This document shows positions 1 through 6,683 of a DNA stretch of 13,325 nucleotides, one piece after another; position 1 is the first letter of the stretch, and each line of letters starts with the position of its first letter. This DNA comes from UBA3478 sp046048095 (lineage in GTDB: Bacteria > Bacteroidota > Bacteroidia > Flavobacteriales > Flavobacteriaceae), in assembly GCA_046048095.1 (NCBI GenBank), contig JBJOGS010000028.1:1-13325 (forward strand). Direction: 5' to 3'. The notes under the pieces were generated by a model. It searched no databases, was not told the origin of the DNA, and saw only the letters and a program-made list of their open reading frames with translations. The position numbers and the translations under genes were made by a program.

Positions 1-891
1 TCTACAGACGGAGCTTTTACTGAAGGCTTTTTTCTCGATCATAACCTCAATCGATTTAGTGATGAAAAAGAAGGGCATGGTGGGCCATTCATCATTACTC
101 CTTTACTGGTGATTGCCGGCCTGCTTCCTTTCGGTATTTGGCTCATTCCAGCAGTAAAACACGTTTATCAAAGAAGTACCTCTAATGAGTTTTTAAGATT
201 TTGCTTCTCGGTAGCTGCGGTGGTAGTGGTCTTCTTTAGTTTCTCTGAGACTAAACTACCCAACTATCCCATGCCATCTTTTGCGTTTTTAGGGGTGATG
301 CTCGCCGATTACTTCTACCATTTGCAGCTCGAAGATAAAAGAAGGCCATTCTTATGGGGAGTGTGGGTCTTATTGGTCTTAGGGCTATTCATCTTGCTGG
401 GTGCTTTTTTTGCGCTAAAAGCACACCCAGCACTAGCGGATATCGCCTATGTGTCATTCGTTCTGGCCCCTTTGGTCTTGGTGCCTGCAGGGTTGTTATG
501 GCGTCTTCGTAAATGGGCCTATTCTAAGCTCATACTGTTGCTTGGATTAAGTTGGATGCTAGTTGCTTGGATGGTTTGGGGCCTTGCATTGCCATCAATG
601 AACACCCTGTCTCCTGTTGAAAAGGCCCGTCCTTGGGTCGAACAAGGGTCGATAGTAGTGTATAAACGTCTAGATCCGGCTTTTTTGATTCAAATGCAGC
701 GGACGTTTACCGTTGTTCAGTCGAGAGAAGCGCTAGCGCAGTATGTAACTGATCATTCAAAAGGGTATATTTTGACCAACACCAAAGAGCCTACCGAGTT
801 ATTGTGGCTATCTCAGACTTTTGAATTGGTACTTGAAGCGCCTGCCTTATTTGAAGATCACGTGACACGCCTCTATCGCATTTCTAAATAA
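1..891 (+). CDS. ArnT/PMT-like membrane glycosyltransferase, C-terminal part
   Basis: The reading frame is open from the first base, so this is the C-terminal 296 residues of a longer gene whose start lies outside the window. In-window residues 15-31 (HNLNRF then EGHGGPF) and SETKLPNY at 82-89 match the conserved loops of ArnT-like, dolichyl-phosphate-mannose-type (GT39/GT83) glycosyltransferases, which move a sugar from a polyprenyl phosphate carrier to lipid A or other envelope acceptors on the periplasmic side of the inner membrane. About five hydrophobic segments follow (near 33-52, 66-80, 117-138, 148-166 and 176-197), then a soluble tail of about 100 residues. The N-terminal catalytic acidic residues are not visible, so donor and acceptor cannot be assigned. 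Its stop overlaps the convergent ZIP gene end by 8 bp. Family is fairly sure; exact substrate unknown. Confidence 0.85.
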   Translation, partial: STDGAFTEGFFLDHNLNRFSDEKEGHGGPFIITPLLVIAGLLPFGIWLIPAVKHVYQRSTSNEFLRFCFSVAAVVVVFFSFSETKLPNYPMPSFAFLGVMLADYFYHLQLEDKRRPFLWGVWVLLVLGLFILLGAFFALKAHPALADIAYVSFVLAPLVLVPAGLLWRLRKWAYSKLILLLGLSWMLVAWMVWGLALPSMNTLSPVEKARPWVEQGSIVVYKRLDPAFLIQMQRTFTVVQSREALAQYVTDHSKGYILTNTKEPTELLWLSQTFELVLEAPALFEDHVTRLYRISK

Positions 892-1600
892 AATAGGCTA
901 CAACGATCGCACTGATGATCGCCGCAATTTTCTTGCTGTTAAAACGATGTCCTTTTTCGGATTCAAATAGAATGACCGTTGAAACATGAAGAAATATACC
1001 GGCAGACAAGGCATGTATATATTTTTCAATGGCTTGACCTTCAATGGCATTTCCGAGTAGCATGCCTAGTGGGGTCATCAATGCAAAAACGAGTAGAGCG
1101 AGGGTTGAAAAAGTTTTGGATCGTGAGGCCTGGAACAGAAATTGAAAGAGCACCATACTAACTGGGACTTTGTGCAAAAATACCGCGTAAGAAAGATGTT
1201 CGTTCTGCGAAAGTGGAGCACCTTCGATGAAGGCATGCACAAAAAGGGCCAAAAAAACAGCGTAAAAATAAGCGCTCGATCTATGGGATTCATTAAGATG
1301 AACGTGTCCGTGCTCGGCTCCTTTAGAGAAGAACTCTAAAATTATCTGCAATAATATTCCTGTTAACACCGCTAGAGATATACCTTTGGTTTCAGGCTGA
1401 GCGAATAATTCGGGAAGTAATTCGAATAAAGTGATCGAGAGTAAGAAAGATCCGCTAAATGGAAGCAACACCCATAAAGCTGATTTTGAAAATCGCCCTA
1501 TTAATGCGGTCAAAAGAACTCCGATGGCTACAGCAAGAATCGGTAATGTAAAAAGCGTAAATGCGCTCACGCCGCAAAAATAGTTCAATTTTAATGCCAC
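884..1600 (-). CDS. ZIP family divalent metal transporter
   Basis: This is an inner-membrane protein of about 238 residues with roughly eight hydrophobic segments and the ZIP layout: a His-rich loop between TM3 and TM4 (EHGHVH, then a further His), a TM4 motif HAFIEG and a TM5 motif HKVPVS. ZIP proteins import zinc, iron or manganese. TM4 keeps the His and Glu expected for the first metal site. TM5 has Lys and Val where the usual HExPEG motif has metal-ligating residues, so the second metal site seems absent. The frame extends upstream to a TTG at 1639, but that would overlap the divergent methyltransferase start at 1602. I chose the GTG at 1600; TTG at 1588 and GTG at 1570 are also possible. 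The family call is firm, the start is not. The end converges with and overlaps the glycosyltransferase by 8 bp. Confidence 0.85.
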   Translation of the reverse strand: MALKLNYFCGVSAFTLFTLPILAVAIGVLLTALIGRFSKSALWVLLPFSGSFLLSITLFELLPELFAQPETKGISLAVLTGILLQIILEFFSKGAEHGHVHLNESHRSSAYFYAVFLALFVHAFIEGAPLSQNEHLSYAVFLHKVPVSMVLFQFLFQASRSKTFSTLALLVFALMTPLGMLLGNAIEGQAIEKYIHALSAGIFLHVSTVILFESEKGHRFNSKKIAAIISAIVVAYFI

Positions 1601-1601
1601 T

Positions 1602-2753
1602 ATGAAAAATCCTGAACAAAACACGCGATTCTTGGCCAAAACCTTTTACGGCTTAGAAGGGGTGTTGGCGAATGAATTACAAGCCTTAGGGGCGAAGAAT
1701 GTAAATCAGCTGAATCGAATGGTCGCCTTTGAGGGCGACATGGGTTTTTTATACAAGGCGAATTTGGCGCTGGGTTGTGCCCTGAGGATTCTGATGCCCA
1801 TCGCTACCTTTAGAGTGATCAATCAAGACCAACTCTATGAGGCGATTCACAGTATTCCGTGGCCTCAATACTTTGATGTAGACAAGACCTTTGCGATAGA
1901 TACTGTTCTTTTTTCTGACCACTTTTCGAACTCAATGTTTGTCTCACAGAAGGCGAAGGATGCCGTGGTTGACCGCTTTAGGGCCACTACCAAAAGTCGA
2001 CCTGACGTGAATACGGCTGAACCTGATGTGCGTATTAATCTTCATTTGAGTGCAGATACATTGACCGTAGCACTTGACAGTTCTGGGGCCTCGTTGCATT
2101 TACGAGGCTACAAAACAGCTACAAATAGTGCGCCAATGAACGAGGTGCTCGCGGCGGGCTTAGTGCATCTTAGCGGTTACCATGGACAATGTGATTTCTT
2201 TGATCCGATGTGTGGAAGCGGTACACTGGCGATTGAGGCGGCTATGATCGCTTGTCGCATACCTCATGCACTTCATCGCAAGCAGTTTTCTTTCATGCAT
2301 TGGAAAACTTATGATGCGTCGCTATTTGAAACGGTTAGGCAGTCAACATTAAATAAAATCAAAGATTTTTCTTTTACCATTTACGCTCAAGACAAAGCGC
2401 CAAGTGCGGTCAGAAAAACCGAAGACAATATCGAAAATGCAGGATTAAGTGAACTGATTACTGTGAAACGTGCAGACTTCTTTAAAACGCTTTCACCCTC
2501 TAACAGGGCGCTGCATATGGTGTTTAATCCGCCTTATGGAGAACGTCTGGCTATCGATGAGATTCCTTTTTACAAAGAGATTGGTAGCACCTTAAAGCAC
2601 CAATACGCCGGAAGTGAGGCTTGGCTGATCAGTTCAAACCTAGAGGCGCTCAAGCACGTCGGATTAAAACCCATTAAAAAAGTCAAGCTGTACAACGGTA
2701 AACTTGAAGCGCGTTTTCAGGGATACAGTTTATACCAAGGCAGTTCGAAGTAG
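1602..2753 (+). CDS. THUMP-domain class I RNA (guanine-N2) methyltransferase, RlmL-like
   Basis: A SAM-dependent RNA methyltransferase of 383 residues. The N-terminal half (about 45-160) corresponds to a THUMP RNA-binding domain. The C-terminal half is a Rossmann methyltransferase with the SAM-binding motif DPMCGSG at 201-207, and catalytic NPPYGER at 309-315, the NPPY type used for N2-methylation of guanine. It resembles the N-terminal (RlmL, 23S G2445) half of E. coli RlmKL. At 383 residues it lacks the fused RlmK half of the roughly 700-residue enterobacterial protein, as in the YpsC-type homologues of many other bacteria. The ATG at 1602 puts the conserved AKTFYGLE stretch near the N terminus, as expected. 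It is divergent from the ZIP gene with almost no spacer and converges on the DUF6048-like gene 10 bp away. The exact target base is inferred from the family. Confidence 0.9.
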   Translation: MKNPEQNTRFLAKTFYGLEGVLANELQALGAKNVNQLNRMVAFEGDMGFLYKANLALGCALRILMPIATFRVINQDQLYEAIHSIPWPQYFDVDKTFAIDTVLFSDHFSNSMFVSQKAKDAVVDRFRATTKSRPDVNTAEPDVRINLHLSADTLTVALDSSGASLHLRGYKTATNSAPMNEVLAAGLVHLSGYHGQCDFFDPMCGSGTLAIEAAMIACRIPHALHRKQFSFMHWKTYDASLFETVRQSTLNKIKDFSFTIYAQDKAPSAVRKTEDNIENAGLSELITVKRADFFKTLSPSNRALHMVFNPPYGERLAIDEIPFYKEIGSTLKHQYAGSEAWLISSNLEALKHVGLKPIKKVKLYNGKLEARFQGYSLYQGSSK

Positions 2754-2770
2754 AGTGTAGAAGCTACTTC
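2747..2770. terminator. Inverted repeat at the convergent junction (possible weak terminator)
   Basis: GAAGTAG at 2747-2753 is mirrored by CTACTTC at 2764-2770, giving a 7-bp stem with a 10-base loop. The stem contains the TAG stop codons of both convergent genes, and the loop is essentially the intergenic gap. There is no clear T-run on either side, so it may just reflect paired TAG/CTA stop codons with chance extension. Position suits a bidirectional terminator, but strength is unproven. Confidence 0.3.
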
Positions 2771-3468
2771 TTAAGCAGTGGAATGAGATAAGAAAGGGTG
2801 TAGTTGACATTCAGACCAAAGCGCGCTCCGTCAGTTACTTTGTTGAATCCTGGTATCCATAGGTTGTCAAAGTTGTCTGGGCTTTTCTCGGTAAGTAGAA
2901 ATCCAAGTCGCAAACTGGCGCCGAGGTAGACATTGTTGAAAAGTGAAGTTTTAAAACCAATGACTCCTTCCATCCAGCTCCCATTGAGCCCATCAAAATT
3001 GGGGCCGTCATTAGTGAATAACGGAAAGCCTTCGGGCTCGCGCAAGCGATTGCTATCGTACACATGTACTGCGCCGAGATCGCTACTGAAAGTCGATAAC
3101 GCATAGCGCACCCCTGCAGTGACCAGGTTTTTTTCTTTGGTTTTAGGCTGATACACTAACCAATCCGCACCAAACTTTAGGTAACTGCCGCGGTATTGGG
3201 TTTCATAGAGCAGGTATGCTCCTAGAGTTTCTCTGTCGGCCAAGGTTTCGTTTCCCAGTTCAGCGCTGAGAAAAAGATTGCGTTTTAGTCTAAGGTCGCC
3301 ACTGAGTTCAAATCCACTGTAAGAGTCACTTAACGAGGTCCGTGCTACACGGAGAAGGTCAGCGCCAACCCGAACACCATAGGTGGTTTGTCCCTGCGCT
3401 AGAGTGATACAGAGCAGCGCAAGTGCACCAGCCAAAAATTTAGTGGTAGATGACAAGGTGAGGCCCAT
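2764..3468 (-). CDS. DUF6048-like secreted or outer-membrane protein
   Basis: A protein of 234 residues with an N-terminal signal peptide (hydrophobic stretch at about 10-25 ending near AQGQ). It is followed by a sequence of alternating hydrophobic and polar residues rich in Tyr, Gly, Leu and Ser, including YGVRVGADLLRVA and YLGASLRLGFLL, which looks like outer-membrane beta strands. I recognise the overall pattern and context as the Bacteroidota DUF6048 family, from memory rather than from a search. No function is known. It starts at an ATG 29 bp inside the preceding DUF6452-like gene, so the two are probably translationally coupled and co-transcribed with rlmD. It could be a small porin-like barrel or a surface assembly partner of the upstream lipoprotein; this is inference from location and pairing only. 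Confidence 0.75.
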   Translation of the reverse strand: MGLTLSSTTKFLAGALALLCITLAQGQTTYGVRVGADLLRVARTSLSDSYSGFELSGDLRLKRNLFLSAELGNETLADRETLGAYLLYETQYRGSYLKFGADWLVYQPKTKEKNLVTAGVRYALSTFSSDLGAVHVYDSNRLREPEGFPLFTNDGPNFDGLNGSWMEGVIGFKTSLFNNVYLGASLRLGFLLTEKSPDNFDNLWIPGFNKVTDGARFGLNVNYTLSYLIPLLKK

Positions 3469-3907
3469 TCGAAGCGGTTATAGTGGTTTGAAGAACCTCT
3501 ACAGAAGAGATCCATGATTTTTGAGAGCGGCCATTCACCGTAAGCTGTTCAAACTGCAACACAAATCCGCAGGCTCTAGATACATAAGTTGCTTTTGGGG
3601 TAACAGCGACCTCGATTTTATCGGGTGTTTCGATCTCGGCCTGGAAGAAGTCGAAAGCATAAGTCGTTTGGTCGGTAGCCAATGCCAATGCTAGCTTTGA
3701 GGTCGTGGTGTTGTTCAAGCCTTGATACACTTCATCGTCGAGATACACACTTAATCCAGCTACATTTTTAGTTATTTCAGGGTTCGCAGCATCTCTAAAT
3801 TCGATTTGAAGTATGGCCGAGTCTCCATCTACACAGATGTCATCTTTTTCACACGCTGTGAGTAGCAGCACCATTAAAAATGTACGAAGTCTAAGGCGTT
3901 TGAACAT
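3440..3907 (-). CDS. DUF6452-like lipoprotein
   Basis: A lipoprotein of 155 residues. A short positively charged N terminus (KRLRLR) is followed by a hydrophobic run and a lipobox LLTAC, with the lipidated Cys at 19. The mature end reads C-EKDD, close to the K(D/E)2-type lipoprotein export signal described for surface lipoproteins in Flavobacteriia. Two more cysteines (25 and one in SRACGF) could form a disulfide. The rest looks like a small beta-rich domain. I recognise it as DUF6452-like from its CEKDDIC start and from its place between rlmD and the DUF6048-like gene. The frame reaches a TTG at 3919, but the ATG at 3907 gives a better signal peptide and leaves 13 bp after the rlmD stop. Function unknown; it overlaps the next gene by 29 bp. 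Confidence 0.75.
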   Translation of the reverse strand: MFKRLRLRTFLMVLLLTACEKDDICVDGDSAILQIEFRDAANPEITKNVAGLSVYLDDEVYQGLNNTTTSKLALALATDQTTYAFDFFQAEIETPDKIEVAVTPKATYVSRACGFVLQFEQLTVNGRSQKSWISSVEVLQTTITASNGPHLVIYH

Positions 3908-3920
3908 AGGGTAGAACAAT

Positions 3921-5324
3921 TCAGCGCAGCGATAAAAGTACTACATTTTCAACGTGGTGGGTCTGTGGAAACATGTCGACCGCTTGAGATCGCAGGGTAC
4001 GGTAGGCCGTGCTTAGTCGTTGCAGATCTCTGGCCTGCGTGGCCGAATTACAACTTACGTAGACTATTTTTGGAGCACTCAGTTTGAGTAATTGTTCTAC
4101 AACATCGGCGTGCATTCCGTCTCTAGGCGGATCGGTGATGACCACATCGGCTTTTGAATGCCTTGCTATAAAGTCAGCGTTGAACACGTTTTTCATGTCT
4201 CCAACCTCAAAGCTTACGTTCTTTATTCCGTTGACCTCAGCGTTTTCTATCGCTTTCTCAATAGCTTCTGGAACTGACTCCACCCCGACCACCTTCTTGG
4301 CCCGTGAGGCAACGAATTGAGCGATGGTTCCGGTTCCGGTGTACAGGTCATATACTGTATCTTTTGGTTGAATATCAGCGAATTCACGAACCACTTGGTA
4401 CAGGGCATAGGCCTGTTTAGGGTTGGTTTGATAAAACGATTTGGCATCAATGGCGAATCGCAGACCCTCCATTTCTTCTTCGATGTAGGATGCGCCTCGA
4501 AAACAGTGAATCTCTTGATCGTACAGCGTATCGTTGGCTTTTTTATTTATCGTGTACAGCAACGAATGAATCTGTGGAAATGTATCGTAAATGGCAGTCA
4601 AATACTTTTCTATTGCATCTTGGCTGGCCGAACCGAATTGCACGAGTACCATCCATTGGTTTTTCTGCGTGTTGCGGATCATGAGCGTACGAACATCACC
4701 ACTTTGCTGTCTTGGATTAAAAAAGCGCAAGTGTTGACGTTCAGCTTCCGCTTTGCAAAAGAGTCGAATGGCGTTCGATGGATCCGCCTGCAAGAAACAA
4801 GCATTGAGGTCGATCACCTTATCCCACATTTGAGGTTTGTGAAACCCTAGCGCATTTCTATTGAATTGCTTTTCTGAGGCTATTTCTTCTGGGGTGAGCC
4901 ATTTTGAATCTGAGAAAGAGAACTCCATTTTATTGCGGTAATGATAAGGATCTTCGGCGCCTAAGATCGGGTCAATACGCTCTGGAATAACCCCTCCGAT
5001 GCGTTTGAGGTGCGCGAGCACCTCGTCTTGCTTTCCACTTAATTGGCGTTCGTAGGTGATGTGTTGCCACTTGCATCCTCCGCATAGTCCAAAGTGCGGA
5101 CACCTCGGTTCAATTCGATCTGCGGACGCTTGATGAAGGGTTTCAATGACTCCTTCATAATAGGCACTGCGCTTTTTGGTAACGCGTATATCGACAATAT
5201 CTCCTGGTGCAGCATAAGGAACAAAGACGATGCGTTCGTCTTGAGCACGGCCAAAGGCCTTGCCTTTGGCAGCCATACCTTCGATACGTACACGTTGTAA
5301 TACCATCGGGGTGTTGTTTCTCAT
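3921..5324 (-). CDS. rlmD: 23S rRNA (uracil(1939)-C5)-methyltransferase RlmD (RumA family)
   Basis: A SAM-dependent RNA m5U methyltransferase of 467 residues. Order of parts: N-terminal TRAM RNA-binding domain (about 7-62), an iron-sulfur cluster Cys set (C75, C81 and C84 in CPHFGLCGGC, plus C176), then a Rossmann methyltransferase with DLYTGTGT and the DPPRDGM motif, catalytic Cys 425 in SCNSATQ, and general base Glu 459 in HVENVVLL. These residues place it in the RumA/TrmA family; the Fe-S motif favours RlmD or RlmCD over TrmA. The frame reaches a TTG at 5384, but the ATG at 5324 starts the TRAM domain where homologues start and lies 4 bases downstream of a TACCTTTGC promoter-like box. It leads a three-gene minus-strand cluster with the DUF6452- and DUF6048-like genes. 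Confidence 0.92.
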   Translation of the reverse strand: MRNNTPMVLQRVRIEGMAAKGKAFGRAQDERIVFVPYAAPGDIVDIRVTKKRSAYYEGVIETLHQASADRIEPRCPHFGLCGGCKWQHITYERQLSGKQDEVLAHLKRIGGVIPERIDPILGAEDPYHYRNKMEFSFSDSKWLTPEEIASEKQFNRNALGFHKPQMWDKVIDLNACFLQADPSNAIRLFCKAEAERQHLRFFNPRQQSGDVRTLMIRNTQKNQWMVLVQFGSASQDAIEKYLTAIYDTFPQIHSLLYTINKKANDTLYDQEIHCFRGASYIEEEMEGLRFAIDAKSFYQTNPKQAYALYQVVREFADIQPKDTVYDLYTGTGTIAQFVASRAKKVVGVESVPEAIEKAIENAEVNGIKNVSFEVGDMKNVFNADFIARHSKADVVITDPPRDGMHADVVEQLLKLSAPKIVYVSCNSATQARDLQRLSTAYRTLRSQAVDMFPQTHHVENVVLLSLR

Positions 5325-5328
5325 CGCT

Positions 5329-5337
5329 GCAAAGGTA
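5329..5337 (-). promoter_or_regulatory. Bacteroidota-type -7 box ahead of rlmD
   Basis: On the minus strand this reads TACCTTTGC, an exact match to the Bacteroidota housekeeping sigma -7 consensus TAnnTTTG. It ends 4 bases before the chosen rlmD ATG, which would give a nearly leaderless transcript. No clear TTG -33 element sits at the expected spacing, so this is a half-site match. Confidence 0.5.
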
Positions 5338-5338
5338 A

Positions 5339-5370
5339 TTGGTTCTAGCCGGTGAATTGCCGTAAATTGC
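5339..5370 (+). promoter_or_regulatory. Possible promoter for rocD
   Basis: TTG at 5339-5341 and TAAATTGC at 5363-5370 are separated by 21 bases, the approximate spacing of Bacteroidota -33 and -7 elements. The -7-like box departs from TAnnTTTG, and the fit is modest. It would give a leader of roughly 15 bases before the rocD ATG and would lie in the 65-bp spacer shared with the divergent rlmD promoter. Confidence 0.3.
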
Positions 5371-5389
5371 AAGCTTAAAATCAAAGGCC

Positions 5390-6673
5390 ATGAGCATCAC
5401 CTCTACAGAAGCGATTGCACTAGAAGAACGTTATGGGGCACACAACTACCATCCACTATCCGTGGTACTTACCAAAGGGGAGGGGGTTTTTGTTTGGGAT
5501 ACCGAACAGCGTCGTTATTTTGACTTCTTATCTGCGTATTCTGCAGTGAATCAGGGACATTGCCATCCTAAAATTGTGGATACACTCATTGAACAATCAA
5601 AGCGTTTGGCGCTGACCTCGAGAGCGTTCTACAATGACAAGCTGGGTGTCGCAGAACGCTACCTTGCACAGACCTTTGGATTCGACAAAGTGCTACTGAT
5701 GAATTCTGGAGCCGAAGCCGTAGAGACCGCCTTAAAAGTATGCCGTCGATGGGGGTATGAAAAAAAGGGGATTGCCGAAAATGAGGCGCTGATTGTGGTT
5801 TGTGATCAAAACTTTCACGGTCGAACGACGACCATCATTTCATTTTCATCGGATGCACAGGCAAGGCGTGCCTTTGGCCCGTATACCTCGGGCTTTATTA
5901 CTATTCCGTATAACGATGCCCAGGCGCTTGAAGAGGTGTTAGCGCTTCATCCAAATGTGGTGGGATTTTTGGTAGAACCTATACAGGGAGAGGCAGGGGT
6001 GAATGTTCCGGATGAAAACTATTTGGAAGCCTGTAAGCAGTTGTGTACTGCACATCAAGTACTGCTCATCGCTGATGAGATTCAAACCGGAATTGCCCGG
6101 ACCGGAAAACTGTTGGCTAGTTGCGGAAACTGCACCTGTGAAGAGCGGCACTGCAACAGTCAATCGCCTCAAGCAAAACCAGACGTATTGATCTTAGGAA
6201 AGGCCATATCTGGTGGTAGCTATCCAGTTTCAGCTGTTCTTGCAAATGATGCCATTATGGAGGTCATTACCCCGGGTTCTCATGGAAGTACCTACGGAGG
6301 CAATCCGGTGGCTTCTGCAGTAGTAGTAGCTGCTTTAGAGGTGGTAAAAGAAGAGCGACTTGCTCAGAATGCCCATGACCTCGGAGTCTATTTTAGAGCT
6401 GAACTCAAGCGGGCCATCGGCGATTCACCTTTGATTGCCCATATTCGAGGCAAAGGATTGCTGAATGCCATGGTCATCAACGATCATCCAGAGAGTGAGA
6501 CCGCTTGGAATATCTGCCTGAAAATGAAAGAAAATGGGCTACTCGCAAAGCCAACCCACGGTAATATCATTCGTTTTGCTCCACCCTTGGTGATAGACAA
6601 AGCTCAGATTGATGAATGCGTTCAGATCATCGCGCTTTCTGTTCGGGCCTACGAACAGATTTGGCAATCTTGA
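5390..6673 (+). CDS. rocD: Ornithine aminotransferase
   Basis: A PLP-dependent class III aminotransferase of 427 residues that converts ornithine and 2-oxoglutarate to glutamate semialdehyde and glutamate, linking arginine/ornithine to proline metabolism in the cytoplasm. Diagnostic sites: the N-terminal GAHNYHPL of ornithine aminotransferases, NSGAEAVETALK for the PLP phosphate, NFHGRTTT, Asp 229 in ADEIQTG, and the Schiff-base Lys 271 in LGKAISGG, with GSHGSTYGGNP near 302. Between the DEIQTG strand and the Lys strand is a segment with C245-x2-C248-x-C250-x4-C255 that is not part of the classic B. subtilis or human enzyme as I know them. It is reported as a finding. The ATG at 5390 is well placed. 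It stands alone on this strand and converges on the cyclophilin gene with a 10-bp gap. Confidence 0.93.
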   Translation: MSITSTEAIALEERYGAHNYHPLSVVLTKGEGVFVWDTEQRRYFDFLSAYSAVNQGHCHPKIVDTLIEQSKRLALTSRAFYNDKLGVAERYLAQTFGFDKVLLMNSGAEAVETALKVCRRWGYEKKGIAENEALIVVCDQNFHGRTTTIISFSSDAQARRAFGPYTSGFITIPYNDAQALEEVLALHPNVVGFLVEPIQGEAGVNVPDENYLEACKQLCTAHQVLLIADEIQTGIARTGKLLASCGNCTCEERHCNSQSPQAKPDVLILGKAISGGSYPVSAVLANDAIMEVITPGSHGSTYGGNPVASAVVVAALEVVKEERLAQNAHDLGVYFRAELKRAIGDSPLIAHIRGKGLLNAMVINDHPESETAWNICLKMKENGLLAKPTHGNIIRFAPPLVIDKAQIDECVQIIALSVRAYEQIWQS

Positions 6674-6683
6674 GGTCTTTTAG

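Noticed and set aside
979..1339. Plus-strand open frames of 60-65 codons opposite the ZIP gene
   Set aside because: They are antisense to transmembrane-coding sequence with no conserved features; treated as chance frames.
1601..1639. N-terminal extension of the ZIP protein to a TTG at 1639
   Set aside because: It would overlap the start of the divergent methyltransferase by 38 bp and adds Cys/Arg-rich residues unlike a ZIP N terminus.
4317..4850. A 177-codon plus-strand open frame inside rlmD
   Set aside because: It lies wholly antisense to a gene with complete catalytic motifs, and its translation is Cys/Phe/Arg-rich with no recognisable domain.
5325..5384. N-terminal extension of RlmD to a TTG at 5384
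   Set aside because: The TRAM domain begins right after the ATG at 5324, and the extension would cover the likely promoter region shared with rocD.
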